The notes: generated by a model from the letters alone, not told the origin. 64,000 nt of DNA from Pelobates cultripes (GCA_933207985.1 OW240913.1:103849726-103913725), one strand, 5' to 3'. Counted from the stretch's first letter, positions 11,523-24,330 are shown. A program made the numbers and translations.

Positions 11523-13152
11523 TAAGAGCCAATGTGAGGAGTCAGACCTTTCTGTCACAATTCTGCATCTTTTATTAACTTAAGGTTGTATACATATAGA
11601 TCATCATTATTCATTATAGCAAGGGTCACCACAACTACAATATATACAAATATTTGATAGATTAGGAGTGTTTTGGCTAATTAGATGTATATGCAAATTA
11701 CAATTGTTTTATCCAGCAACAATGTTTACTGTTTTCATTGCAAAAGGATGTTCTGTCCTGTTCTTGTGTTCCACAAGAGTCCCTCAACAACTTCCATTAG
11801 CATACTAAAAACAGACTTTCTATCTCTTCAACAATATATAAACAATATAAGCCAAACAGAAAATTAAAAACTGTTAACACCGTTACAGCATAAAACAAGT
11901 TCTCTCCCAAACCTAGCAAGAACTGATGCCAGTAACATAAAGGTAAAATCTTGTCAACCAAAACCGACCAAGAGAGTTTTATCATACAAGTAATCTAACT
12001 CTGCCAGGGCAGTAAATATTTGGCACTAATAATAATAATAATAATAATAATGGTTTTGCTGGCACATGGACGTGAGTGTTCTTCCATCCAAAAATAGCTT
12101 TATTACATAATGTGAGACAGTGGCTGTGGACTCTTGGCACCAAAACCACTGCAATGGGCTATAGTGGTTGTTGTGCATAGACTGCCCATTTAATGTTATT
12201 TATGGCTTCTATCTATTCTTATTTGTTCGTTAGAATATGATGATAGTGAAAGCGTATCCCTTTTTGTAGTGATACACCAAGCATTTTTGTTTAGTTTACG
12301 AATGTCTGAGGTTCTAAGCAAGGACAAGAAGCTCAAATGGTCTTGATCTTCCAGCCCTTCTGTTGCAACCAAGAAAGGTTTGCATGAGCTATGGATATAT
12401 GGGAGCGATATGATCAAATACAGAGTTTTGATCCCCCAATTACAGGCAGATCTCACATTGATATTTTCCATGGCTTTTAATCTTTTTTTGCAAGTTTAGT
12501 TTGTTTCGGAATTCTCGATCTATGAATTGTAAATCAGATTATGGACTAAATCGTGAAGTTGGAAAAATTAAGCTACATCTGCTATCATGCAATATCGGCC
12601 TACATTTATTACATTTCTTTTTCTTTCACCAGTGAAATGAACCTCACATTGATGAAATAAGTTTCATTTCCTGCAAAAATAAGAGAGTATTGTACAGACT
12701 TTATAGCAGTGCAAACAAATCCAGTATTAATTTATCAGATTAAGTTGTGCAATATTTGACTCTTAGAACCAATAAATGTTAAAAGATATACAGTATATGA
12801 TGTGTCAGAAGTGATAGGAAACTAAAATACTCATGCGAATAGAAACTATATGTATTGGACTCTGTTACAATAAATAATAATAGTAATAAATAATGAACTT
12901 AAATTTAGTGACTGAATAGCAGTTCTGTCATTGATGGGAGGACCTAATCCATAGTGTGAAATAGATCAAATCCTAATGCTCAAACCAATTAATTGTTTAA
13001 ATAAATATGATTCTCAGTAATTATGGGTTGACGTGGGAGTAAATATAGTCAATGTCCCATCCATCAGAATTACATAATTATAATTTGCAACAATCCTTTC
13101 CTCTTTAAAAGAAAAAAAAATGTTTAGCTACAAATTTAAATTTAAAAAAAAT
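11523..13152. other. AT-rich DNA without recognised features
   Basis: No convincing gene or element. A short (AAT)n run is at 12028-12051. Small open frames (for example 11685-11867 and 12196-12471 on the minus strand) show no family resemblance. Confidence 0.6.
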
Positions 13153-13560
13153 TAATATACAAAAGTATACAAGGAGAATTGAAAATATACCCAAACGCTG
13201 TATAAAAATAATAATATACAACATAAAATAGCTAAAACTGGAATAAATACAATCTAGTTGAGAAATAAAACACAATAGTAAAATAATATTGTATAAATAT
13301 TTTACCACTAGTGTATAATTATTTAGAGAATAGCATCACAGAATGTTTATCATGAAATAAGAAAGAAGAGAAACAGAAAGATAAGTTCTTTCTTTAATGA
13401 CCAAATTAGAGACACAGATACTATTGTGTTGTTTTTCTCTCCTAGATTTTATTTATTCCAGTTTTAGCTATTTCAGGTTGTATATTATTAATAGCTTTTA
13501 TACTCTTTTTGGGTGTATTTTAATTCACTTAGAATTTTCCTTGCATACTTTTGTATATTA
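13153..13560. repeat. Large AT-rich foldback
   Basis: The segment 13153-13290 is the imperfect reverse complement of 13425-13560: shared blocks include TAATATACAAAAGTAT, AATATACAAC, TAGCTAAAACTGGAATAAAT and CACAATAGTA. Arms of about 140 bases differ by several short indels; the loop is about 130 bases. The stem could be an old palindromic MITE or an inverted duplication. Similar peptides read from the two arms on opposite strands are a consequence of the symmetry. Confidence 0.75.
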
Positions 13561-13609
13561 TTTTTTTGTGTTTATCTTGTTTTGGGTGTTTGGTGAGACA
13601 CTTTCAGGA

Positions 13610-13610
13610 G

Positions 13611-13667
<57 letters not shown>

Positions 13668-13672
13668 TTATA
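13610..13672. repeat. (TC)n(TA)n compound microsatellite
   Basis: A run of TC followed by a run of TA with minor interruptions. Confidence 0.95.
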
Positions 13673-13818
13673 TTTTTGAGTGGTATACATATATCTGTAG
13701 TCGGGGATATTAAGCCGTATCTGTAGTAGTAGGTGATGATTGCTGAATCGACAATCGGGTAGGCCTGAAATAATGAGGGCAAAAGGTTTTTTAAACAGAA
13801 CACTAATGCTTTATAAAA

Positions 13819-14745
13819 TCACATGAGCAATTCCTTGAAAGCTTTCCTAAGTTTTTTTTCTGGCTGTGGAATGTATTTGCCGTAAGCTGTTGATTTCCAC
13901 CTTCCTAGTTTTTTAATGATGTGTACGGGTACATTATTGCTGGATGCGGCTGAAGCAGCGCCGATCCTAAATGAGTGTTCTGCGATGGACATGGGGTCAT
14001 GACCTAGTCTGACTGCCAAGGCCCTTACGTAGTGTATAAATTTAGCCGTGGTCAGGGGTTTGTTGGCTATTGTGAGTAGGGGTAAGTAGCTTTGTTTTTC
14101 TTTGAGGGAAAGGCAGAAAGTATCTAGAACTGTCACGGGACACCATTTATTATGGATCGGGAAGTACTGGATCTCTGTAGGAGGTCCCATCTGATTTGTT
14201 TTGGATTGTCTTAGAAGCAGTATGTAGTGGTCCCCCAATGTTTGTAGATCCCTTATTCTGATGTAACTTGTGTTGACAGATAGACTATGCACCGTGAATT
14301 CATTGGGCCTTAAGAACCAATAGAACGCTATGTACATAGCCGTTTTGAGTACGCTGTTAGTACTAGGATCAAATGGGCTGGAATCTGACAGATCTGATAG
14401 ATCCTTAAATTTATTCCCGTCAATTGGTTGTCTTTTGGCTGTTGGAGGGCTGTCTGTGTATACCTTTCAGGACGTTTTTCAGGAGATAGGATGACATGAA
14501 AGGTTTGTGACAGGGAAATAAGGTGAGTAAGCGGTGAGGTAAAGTTTGATGGTGTTATGTGCCAGCTTAAGGTGTAGGTGGCAGTGAGCGGTGAAAGCAA
14601 CTATCATGTCGATAGAAAAGGTGTTGGTGATGTGGTGTTCGGAAGTGAACTTGGAGAAAATAGTAAGTGCTCTATCGTAGGACTTCTTGGTGTTGTCTGA
14701 CAGAGCAGATTTTGCCAATTTTGCCACTAACACACACTCTAACAC
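13819..14745 (-). pseudogene. DIRS-type tyrosine recombinase, frameshifted
   Basis: Three overlapping frames on the minus strand make one recombinase. 14745-14479 gives the N-terminal SAM-like arm domain (TKKSYDRALTIFSKF); 14337-13819 gives a 172-residue catalytic half that is uninterrupted; the frame switches near 14460-14600. Catalytic residues in that half: R10 in FLRPNEF, K46 in RQSKTNQ, H121 and R124 in EHSFRIGAAS, W147 in LGRWKS, and Y152 or Y155. The HSFRIGAA...GRW...AYxxYI pattern is that of recombinases in DIRS/Ngaro-type retrotransposons, which integrate without duplicating the target. No reverse transcriptase or RNase H is nearby; upstream the coding sequence stops abruptly at an AC array (14734). 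Expression is not expected because of the frameshifts. Confidence 0.8.
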
Positions 14746-15649
14746 ACACTAACACACACCCACATGTTTTTTTTTTTTTATTTAATCCCCCAGCCTCCCT
14801 ACCTTTGGGAGACTTGATGGGATTCCCTGGGGTCCAGTGGTGTCACCCGGTGGGCAGGCTGGCGGGCGCATGAGGGAGCACTCTCCCTGACTGAGTACTT
14901 CCTGTTCAGCTCCCTTGCACGCACTGCACTGATGCAGGAGCCGAAAGATGATGTCATCTTCCGGCTCCGGTATCAGTGCGGTGAGCGAGGGAGCTGAAGA
15001 GGGAGCACACAGGGAAGAGTGCTTCCTCGCGCGCCCGCCAGCCTGCCCGCCGGATGACACCAGGGCCAGCCTCGGGGAGCCCTGCTCCTGGGCCCCCCAG
15101 CAGAAGAGGCTGGCCACACTGGCATACATACCGGGTCGCAGGGCGGCCGGGCCCCCTGGTGGGCCGGGCCCGGTCGCAGCCATGACCCCACACATCCATA
15201 CACATACCCATATACATACAAACACTCACACATACTCACACTCATACACATATACACACATACAAACACTCATACACATACACTCAAAACTCATACACAT
15301 ACACACACACACTCATACACATAAACACACAAACTCACACTCATACACTCATACACACACTCATACACAAACAAGTGGTCTTATTTTTCTATCTCCAGCC
15401 ACCCTCCTGTCAGCTTACCTTATGTGGAGTCCTGCTGCTGCTGTGGGAGTGACGGGTCTGGAGCTCTTCATGCTCCTCTCCCCTCATGATGTGGCTGCCT
15501 CCTTTCCCTCCCATGCTGTCTCCCTGCAGGATGCTGGGAGTAAATGACAGGCTGTCACTTCCTCCCAGCCGGCCGACATTACAGGGGCCCAGTCGCGGTC
15601 TTAAAGGACTGTGGCAACCGACCGGGCCCCTGTTGAGCGGTATTGTTTC
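14734..15649. mobile_element. Microsatellite-bearing hAT-related segment with GC foldback
   Basis: AC repeat, T-run, then a CpG-rich block at 14785-15180 followed by a CA array 15183-15375 and a further GC-rich stretch to 15649. The block carries an inverted repeat of GGGCAGGCTGGCGGGCG (about 14851) and CGCCCGCCAGCCTGCCC (about 15035), and is the reverse-orientation relative of 37930-38215 (shared TCCAGTGGTG, GGGAGCACTC, GAGCTGAAGAGG). On the minus strand AAAG|GTAGGG lies at the donor-like site. Element ends were not found; the left side is fused to the recombinase remnant and the right side is cut by the insertion at 15658. Confidence 0.6.
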
Positions 15650-15657
15650 CCTGGTGC

Positions 15658-17463
15658 CAGGGCCAGATTAAGAGCCCAGTTGGCCTGGTGCTGCCAATTA
15701 CGATGGGCCTAATTACAGAATCTTATTGACAAAAAACACTAAAACAGTCACACCTACCAATCGTCATGTATCTGGCGGAAGTGTTGCTGAAGGGAAACTC
15801 ATAGGATGCAGCTATGAGAAAACAAACACTCTATGCTAATCTCTCTCTAATTTATGCTTTCATCTTTCAAGTAAATCCATAACCCTAACAGTAGTGTCCA
15901 GTGAAGCAGGAAGTCAATGGGCGGGGAAAAAGGGTGGGCCACTGACGCTAATCATGTAATCAGAACTGCCGAAATAGGTGAACATGCCTTTAAAAGGGGG
16001 CGTGTCTGCCTAAAGAATTGGAAGGCCAGCCTGGCATGAATACATGTCAGGCTGCCTGCTAATCACGCAAGCTGGCCAACTAAAGGCATACTATGCAGAC
16101 AGCACAATGAGCTTGGCATAAATTTGATGAGTTCGCTCCACGCTTTCTAAGGAGTGTCCCCTAGCACTCGCTGGTCCATTCCTCTCCTAACCTCCTTACA
16201 AGCTGGCAAAAGCTCCTGGTATACAATCTGGGACAGAGAAAAGATGTATGTAGTGAGTGTAGAAGACAGGGAACATGCCACAGTGTTAGAGAGACTGAAG
16301 CAGTAAGATCATTTGCATTGTGCACAAAGTCAGCTTTACCTTAACTAATTTCATTGTCAGCCAGTCCACACAAGTTTTGTTCCCATACATCCCTCTAAAG
16401 TTTCCATACTTAAGCAAGAGTATGTGAAGGATAGTTAGTGTTGCCACCTTTCTTGGAAAAAAATACCGGCCTTACTAATTTGCATAATTAATTATGTATG
16501 CTTTTAAATCACAAGGAGTGACCTGAGAGATAATTCTGTAAAATTACTAAAAAAACTGCTTACATTTATTCTGCTGAATAAAAGATGGATTGTTCACAGT
16601 GTCTCCCTGTCTCCCAGTGTCTCCTAGTCCCCTCGTCTTCCAGTGTCCTCGTGTCTCCTAGTATCCTCTAGTGCAGTGTCCCCTATGTATCACAGTGTTT
16701 CAGTGCCCCATGTGTCCCAGTGTCCCCTCATGTCACCATGTCTCAGTGTCTTCTATGCATCACAGTGTCCATATGTATCACAATGTCTCAGTGCCCCATT
16801 TCTCCCAGTGTCCCCTCGTGTCCCCTCTTGCCCGGTGTCACTTGTACACTAGGGGACACTTAAGAGACACTGTGAGACATTGGGACACTAGGGGACACTG
16901 GGAGACACTGAAACATAGGGACACTGGTAGACCTGCGGACACAGACACTAGGGACACTAACTGGGAGATATGGAGACACAGAGACGTGGGGACACAGACG
17001 CTAGGGACACAGTGTCTCAGTGTCCCCATGTCTCCCAGTGTCCCTAAGTGCCTAGTGTCTCACAGCATCCCCTAGTGTCTCATTGTCCCCTGATCTTCCA
17101 GTGTCCCCAGGTCTCTGTGTCCCCAAGTGTCTCAGTGTTCCCAGGTCACCCAGTGTCCCCTAGTGTCCCCATGTCTCCCTGCAGCTTTTACCCCATCCCT
17201 CACTTCCCTGAGCTGTAGGCAGTATCTGCAGGCTGGGAGCTGCTGTATAGACTCTCTGTGCTGTGTAGCTGCTCCCCCACAGATCCGTAACCACAGATCC
17301 GGTTTTACTGCAATACTGGCACTGGCCAGTCAGCCTCAAATATCATAAAATACCAGGCAGGTGGCAACCCTAGGAGTAATTTGTAAAAAAAAAAAAAATT
17401 CCATGGGCCTGGGCCTGGGCCTGGAGCTGCAGCTCCATCAGCCCCTATGTTAATCCGGCCCTG
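15658..17463. mobile_element. Non-autonomous hAT-type element with internal minisatellite (copy 2)
   Basis: Ends CAGGGCCAGATTAAGA (15658) and TGTTAATCCGGCCCTG (ending 17463), 14 of 16 matching as inverted repeats, flanked by perfect 8-bp duplications CCTGGTGC at 15650-15657 and 17464-17471. 1806 bp with no coding sequence. The interior holds an apparently unique left part, then the CAGTGTCCCC minisatellite, then a short GC-rich right end. It sits inside another repeat: removing it and one duplication restores a continuous sequence. Confidence 0.9.
16598..17185. repeat. Minisatellite with an inverted central block
   Basis: Degenerate array of CAGTGTCCCCTCGTGTCTCC type units. From about 16848 to 17005 the unit runs in reverse (GGGACACTGGGAGACACTG), then returns to the original direction. 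The two switches make the array a pair of inverted junctions; see finding. Confidence 0.85.
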
Positions 17464-17471
17464 CCTGGTGC

Positions 17472-17552
17472 TATAATCATAACACTGGGGAAATATTCCG
17501 TGGCACCCCTGTGTGCACTGGGGCGCCGCGGCACACAGTTTGGGAACCTATT
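17472..17552. mobile_element. hAT-type terminal fragment
   Basis: Contains GCCGCGGCACACAGTTTGGGAACC, a sequence resembling the right end of hAT elements whose inverted form begins GGTTCCCAAACTGTG. Only the end is present; no duplication was found. Bases 17553-17877 contain nothing recognisable. Confidence 0.4.
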
Positions 17553-17877
17553 ACACTATCAAATTGAGAACCAAAAAAATTGTAACTGTGTATTCAATGT
17601 AACCTTCACTCTTGCATTAATTATATGTTATAGGTGGTCATCATTTACTAAAAAAATATGCAACCTAGTGACACTTTTTAAACAACAGCATAATTTTTAG
17701 CATTTGCCTCTTGACATGTTTTTTTATTACACTAGTCTTTTTAGAACTTGACTAAATAACGACTCTATGGAAAATGTATGTCACCCAATACATATGGGTT
17801 CAATACTTTGTCAATGCTATGAAATGTTTCTAAAATAATACTGCATATGGGGTTTACCTTAGCGTAAATTGATAAGT

Positions 17878-18020
17878 GAAGGAGTTTAAGCATGCGTGGG
17901 ATAGGCATAAGGCTATCCTAACTATAAGATAAGCCAAGCGACTAATGAAAGTATTTAGAAAATTGGGCAGACTAGATGGGCCGAATGGTTTTTATCTGCC
18001 GTCACATTCTACGTTTCTTT
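17878..18020 (-). repeat. Dispersed repeat fragment, same family as 61664-64000
   Basis: Reverse complement of the start of the repeat at 61664: TTTAAGCATGCGTGGGATAG, GATGGGCCGAATGG and CTGCCGTCACATTCTA align in order with it. Bases 18021-18790 hold no recognised feature. Confidence 0.8.
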
Positions 18021-18794
18021 GTGCCAGATATTACATTAGGGAAAAGAAGGGGCAGATATTACATTAGATCCTGATTGTTTTTGATCATTATACATCAAAT
18101 TAATTAATACAATACATTTTGTCTGGGTATTTCAGTGCCAGGCTGGATGGGGGGCAGAGTGGCAAGAACACATTATCAGCACACAATTGTCACAATATTA
18201 CATGGTCTCATGTAAGATTACTATATGGCAAAAGATCCGTGTGGGTTGAATCTGTCTTTGATCCTCTGCCCCTGCCTCCTATATGCATTGAAAATGCTTG
18301 TTTCATGTGAAACAATAAGAGCATGTACTGTCTGCTTTCTAAATAAATAAAAAAATTGAAATATGAAAAACAGGACAAAATATGGGGTAGACACCAAGAG
18401 TGCATGATGTTGATGGCAGAAATGCTAGCAGAACACAGAGTAGCAACTGAGTAAAGTGGTAATCAATAGAATGAAGACAATTAAATGAAAGAATTGGTAA
18501 GATAGAAAAGACATATAGAATGGAAGTGGGGACATGAAAAGGAATGGAGAGAGTCTAACAGGACATGAAATAGAACTGGCAATAATGGGATTTGGAACAG
18601 ATGGGCAAAAACTTGCCACAATGAGAGTTGTCCTTCAACGAGCTTTCAAACATTCGTCCACCTATTCCTTTGCTCACTATACCCACGTTCTCTGGCTCTT
18701 AGATCCGGTTGTCACCACCAACAACGCATTTCCCCTATGGCGGCATCCAGCTTCTGAAATGTCAATTTCCGGAACTGTCTGAGCGTTCAGCTAA

Positions 18795-19136
18795 CGCTCT
18801 CAGCCAATAAGTGACTCCCCATTTACAAAATGGGCTTGGAAAAGATATGTTTATTTACAAGCCAGTTTTGTAAATAGGGAGTCATTGGTTGGCTGAGAGT
18901 GTCAGAAGACCACTCTCATCCAATTTGCGATGCCCCTGCCCAGCGGCACTCCGCGCTACTTGACAGTGAAAGTTCAGAAGTCAGATGCCACCATGGAGTA
19001 TGTGGAGATTGGCGCTAGAGGCAATTTTGGGGTTTAATGGTTCTTGAAGAGTGCGCCGGGAACCTTCTTGCACCATAACAACTTTCTTTAGATTACGTTG
19101 TTATGGTGCCATAAGGTAGCTAAACTGTCCCTTTAA
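18795..19136. mobile_element. T2-type MITE right end with inverted repeat
   Basis: TGTCCCTTTAA ends at 19136 (TTAA 19133-19136). Upstream, TCTCAGCCAAT...GACTCCCCATTTACAAAATGGG near 18798 is matched in reverse by TTTTGTAAATAGGGAGTC...TTGGCTGAGA near 18868-18899, forming a hairpin. The left terminus was not identified. Bases 19137-19457 show nothing recognisable. Confidence 0.5.
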
Positions 19137-19457
19137 CAACCTCTAATGATTTTATAAAACTAACCTTGATTCCCTAAAAGCTTTTGTTTTATGACTTGTA
19201 CACCCCGTTTACTAATTGTTATTTTAGTAATTTTCATTAATAAATGAATCACCTATAGCACAAGGCAAATATTCCTTTTATATTTAATATGTGTGGACAT
19301 CCCTTACTCACCAATGTGAACACCAAAAACTTGCAACATCCTTTTTCAATTTAAATAATTTATTCTTTGAAGCATTTGCTATAAAATGTAAATAAAACAA
19401 AAAAACTGAAGTGGGTTATTACAAAGTAGATTAGATCATAAGATAGAAAATATATTA

Positions 19458-19786
19458 ATAGATACAGAAACTAGGATATATTTCTTACAAATATTAACAT
19501 TAGCATCAGTTTCTATTTCTTTTGGCTCTCTCGCTTGCTATAGCTTAGTTATTATTTAAGGTGTCTGAAATACTCAGCAATGCATGGTGAAAATGAAACT
19601 TATGCCGCTCTGTGGGGATGACAAGAAATGAAACTTGGCAGTTGCCTAGTTAAAGTTTAACAATATGATAATGTGGGAAACTCCCAGCACTTTAAGCACA
19701 TCTAATCATCATACAGGTGTAAGAAAGTCTCTTATAACTGCAGTCACTGTATCTATAAACTTTACCCTTTACAATCAGTGAATCCA
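19458..19786. repeat. Duplicated segment, copy 1 (partner 35331-35603)
   Basis: 273 bases (19458-19730) align without gaps to 35331-35603 in the same orientation at a constant offset of 15873, with only about six differences. Both copies run into the sequence TTTACCCTTTACAATCA...GAATC: a single unit here, an eleven-unit minisatellite in the other. This copy is cut at 19787 by a hAT-type end. Confidence 0.9.
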
Positions 19787-20030
19787 GGGCCATCTTTAAC
19801 ATTGATTGGACCCTGGGTAAGAATTTGCTTGGCCCCCCTGGATCCTGCCCTCCTCCTCCCCCCTCACACACATTTCCACTCCCTGGCATGCAATCACGCC
19901 CTCCACCCCAACAGAGTGGCAGAACTAATGAAGAGAGGGCCCTGGTGCAAGACATTGTTTTCAGTCTCCCCTCTAGTGCTAGAGAGGAGAAAAGATAGAT
20001 CCTCATCTGTTGTACAATTCCCACTGTGCT
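19787..20030. mobile_element. hAT-type end, family of 37893-39469
   Basis: Starts CAGGGCCATCTTTAACA and follows the right end of 37893-39469 read in reverse: GGACCCTGGG, TTTGCTTGG, CTCCCTGGCATGCAATCA, CCAACAGAGTGGCAG. No right terminus or duplication could be found; the element is truncated, and 20031-20257 is unassigned. Confidence 0.6.
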
Positions 20031-20257
20031 ATGCCAGCTGGGTGTTATGCTACTTGGATGATTTGGATTGGAACTCAACTGCAGCTTGTAAAACTCCCTA
20101 ATTACAATATTGAAGAAGCGGAGAATCTTTAAAGTATCAATACTGTAGCTTTAAGAAAGGAGAGGATTGCTGGCACTTTGAGAATCAAATGAAGATTTAA
20201 TAATTGTTAAACTTAATGAATTGCATTGCATAATCCAATAAGAATAAGTGAAAGTCA

Positions 20258-22221
20258 TTAACCCCTTAAGGACTGGACTGTTTTTGCGATGTTGTACATT
20301 TGCGACCAGGAATATTTTTACACTTTTGTGGTGTTTGTGTTTGGCTGTAATTTTCCGCTTTCTCATTTACTGTTCCCATACAAATTATATATTGTTTTTT
20401 CAGGACAAAAGGGGCTTTCTTTACATACCATTATTTATATAATCTCATGTATTTTAATTTAAAAAAATACAAAAATCTGATGAAAAATTGAAAAAAATAC
20501 ATGTTTTTTTACTTTTACTTGACAAATCTTTTACTCATCTACAAAAGCGAATGAAAAAAACTGCTAAATAGATTCAAAATTTTGTCCTGAGTTTAAAAAT
20601 ACCTAGTGTTTACGTGCTTTTTTGCATGTTATAGGGCTATAGGTACAAGTAGGATATTGCGGTTTCAAAACATACATTTTAAAAATTTATCAATAGTGAC
20701 ATTGTAACACTATTATCTGTCATAAATCTCTGAATAACACCCCACATGTACATATTATTTTTAAAGTAGACAACCCAGGGTATTCAATATGGGGTATGTC
20801 CAGTCTTTTTTAGTAGCCACTTAGTCGAAAACACTGGCCAAAGTAAGCATTCATATTTGTTTGTGTGCGAAAAAAGTAAAAAAACTAAATTGAACGCTAA
20901 TTTTGGCCAGTGTTTGTGACCAAGTGGTTACTAAAAAAGACTGGACATACCCCATTTGCAATACCTTGGGTTGTCTTCTTTTGCAAATGGTATGCCATCA
21001 TGGGGTAATTCTCATTCCTGGGCTACCATACGCTCTCAAAGGCAACGTAACCAACCTGGCCATTTTCAATGTAAAAATATTTGACCCATATATTTGACCT
21101 TGTAACTTTCAAAAATGCTATAAAACCTGTACATGGGGGGTACTGTTTTACTCGGGAGACATCGCTGAACACAAATATTAGTTTAAAAACTGGAAAACGT
21201 ATCACAACAATTATATCATCAGTAAAAGTGCTGTTTGTGTGTGAAAAATGCAAAAAAAGTAACTTTCACTGACAATATCATCGCTGTGATATGTTTTACT
21301 GTTGTGAATCACTAATATTTGTGTTCAGCGAAGTCTCCTGAGTAAAACAGTACCCCCCATGTACAGGTTTTAGGGTGTCGTAGAACGTTACAGGGTAAAA
21401 TACAGTGCTAGCAAATTAAATTCTCTGGAATTTCGGCCTGGGTTGGCAGGCAGGTCCTCAAATTGCAATCAATAAAATTACTGAATTATGTAAAAATATT
21501 ACATAAATACGCACGTAGAATTTAAATATATATGCATATTTATATATTTGAAGTCTACGTGTATATTTATATAATTATTTATGTAATTTTGTATATGGAC
21601 GTATGTATATTTCTTATTATTTTTATTTATTTTTATATATATAGATATATATACAAATTCATTCTAAGTGTATTTTGATATAAATATATATATATTAATT
21701 TTAAAATACAGTTAGAATAAAATTTCATATAGCTATATAATTTTTTTTAAATTTTTTATTATTATTTAAAAAATTTTTTATTTAATTTAAATTATTTATT
21801 ATTTATATTTTATAATAATATATATATACAATATATATAGTTATTATATATATTATATATATACGTGTGTAATTTAATTATAAGTGTATTTTTATTTTAA
21901 TATAAGTACATATTAATATAAAAATACACTTAGTATGACATTATATATATGATATATAGACATATATTATATATATATAATATATGTCTATATATCATAT
22001 ATACACATATATAATTATTTTATTTATTTTTTATTAACACTAACTTTATTTTATTTTTAATTTTACACTAGCAGGGAGACTGCCTGTCAGCACAGACAGT
22101 CCCCCTGCAGGCAGACACATGGACACCTATTGTGACCATGTGATCGCTCTGTTGAGCGATCACATGGCCACAGGGGTCCTAATCTGCCGTGGGGAGACTG
22201 TCTGGGCTGCAGGCAGTCTCC
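20258..22221 (-). mobile_element. TTAA-flanked element (CCCCTTAAGG ends), copy A, running into a gap
   Basis: Begins TTAACCCCTTAAGGACTG at 20258. Blocks in order match the element at 57734-61080 in reverse: GACTGGACATACCCCAT, CACATGTAC, GTTTTACTCGGGAGAC, a long AT-rich zone, then a GC-rich palindromic block (22070-22221) with GATCGCTC...GAGCGATCACATGG. The expected last hundred or so bases lie in the N gap. CCC-type ends with TTAA fit piggyBac-like or related TTAA-specific elements; no transposase was found, so the superfamily is inferred. Confidence 0.7.
21480..22070. repeat. AT-rich zone with TA/ATA runs
   Basis: Nearly pure A/T with blocks such as TAAAATACACTTAG and ATATATATA in both orientations, inside element copy A; the equivalent zone in 57734-61080 is 57985-58480. 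Confidence 0.85.
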
Positions 22222-22321
22222 NNNNNNNNNNNNNNNNNNNNNNNNNNNNNNNNNNNNNNNNNNNNNNNNNNNNNNNNNNNNNNNNNNNNNNNNNNNNNNN
22301 NNNNNNNNNNNNNNNNNNNNN
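22222..22321. other. Assembly gap (100 N)
   Basis: Run of N. It follows the GC-rich palindromic block of copy A; the right flank (22322 onward) belongs to a different repeat, so a misjoin cannot be excluded. Confidence 1.
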
Positions 22322-22740
22322 ACCTCCTCTACTCCTCCTACTCCATCCTCTTCCATAAGCTCCTCGGCTTAGTACTCTTCTGCTGCTGCGTCTTGCTCCA
22401 CATCAACGGATAGGGGGCGTAACAGTGATTAAACTGATAACAATAGTACTAAACACACCACTCACTCACTGGTGTCACAATAGCTTGGATTTAAAACAAA
22501 TTTTTTTTTTCACTGTTATAGATTGAATAGCAGTTAGTTATCTTCAAGCAGGTGTGTCAGCCCTACAGCGTGTACTCTGCCAGTACGCTGCCACCTCCTC
22601 TACTCCTCCTACTCCATCCTCTTCCATAACCCCCTCGCCTTAGTCCTCTTCTGCTGCTCGTCTTGCTCCACATCAGGGGATAGAGTAACAGAGTGATTAA
22701 ACTGATAACGATAGTACTAAACACACCACTCCTATCTGTT
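22322..22740. repeat. Two tandem copies of a ~240-base unit
   Basis: 22322-22470 and 22590-22735 share CTCCTACTCCATCCTCTTCC, GTCTTGCTCCACATCA, GTGATTAAACTGATAAC and AGTACTAAACACACC. The tail of the unit also appears in the 175-base array at 23466-24160, tying all of these to one locus of rearranged repeat. Confidence 0.8.
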
Positions 22741-22752
22741 TTGCATTTAAGA

Positions 22753-23430
22753 TTACTTGGCGCAGTGCTGCCCCCAAATTGTTGTGATCTGTGAGTAAGG
22801 TGGCGGTTGTCCATACAAGAGTAGGTTTTGCAGCTTTTTTGAGGCCACACCACTACCTTCTATGCACTCCTTTTCAATGGCAGTGAATATACTTAAGCTG
22901 TGCAAAAGTTCACGGCTTAGATAAGCCCCGGGTTGCTCGCCACCATCTGCTCCGACTTGGCTCAGTACTGCTCCCAATCCAAGCATAGAAGCGTCTGTAT
23001 GGACGAGAAAGTGTTTAGTTGGATCAGGAGAAGAAAGTACAGGTGATTTAATGAGCGCCGTCTTGAGCTGTTGGAAGGCCTGTTCACACTCTGGGGCCCA
23101 TACTACTATCTTAGGGAGGTTTTTACACGTTCCTATATGGCACTTACTGGGCTTTAGGGTCAGTCCGGACTCCCTAATCCGGTCTATTACGGCTCCTATG
23201 TGGGTCAGGTGTTCGGGCCAGGAGCTGCTAAAAATGTCTATACCATTCAAGTAGGTGTGTATCGAGTGTGTATCAGGGATCCTTAGGACAGGTGTCAATC
23301 CATATCTGCCAAGAGTGACCCTATGTTGGGGTAACATTCCTATTCTGATCTGTGTCGGTGTGCGTATGGGGCTCTGAGGACAGGTGTCAATCCATATGCC
23401 AAGTGACCGATGTTGGGGTGATGTTAACAT
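22753..23430 (-). pseudogene. Ty3/gypsy pol fragment (end of RT fused to RNase H start)
   Basis: An open frame of 225 codons. Residues from about 58 read as the end of the reverse transcriptase palm: YLNGIDIFSSSWPEHLTHI, then GLTLKPSKCHIG. The catalytic YxDD box is YLNG, so both aspartates are lost. Next, W-ECEQAF-LK-ALIKSPVL, then HTDASMLGLGAVLSQ (RNase H-type) and AYLSREL...EKEC. About 60 residues that normally lie between KCH and the ECEQAF block are missing, so an internal deletion kept the frame. The first 50 residues and the last 30 are repeat-derived, not pol. Chromoviral-type features such as integrase are absent. Non-functional remnant. Confidence 0.8.
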
Positions 23431-23465
23431 TTCCTATTCTGCTCTGTGTCAGTGTGTATCAAGGA

Positions 23466-24330
<865 letters not shown>

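Noticed and set aside
21081..21272. Similar peptides (GGYCFTRETSLNT type) at 21081, 48087, 54721 and 60109
   Set aside because: They come from a repeated block of the TTAA elements in both orientations and with stops; homology is of DNA, not of a conserved protein.
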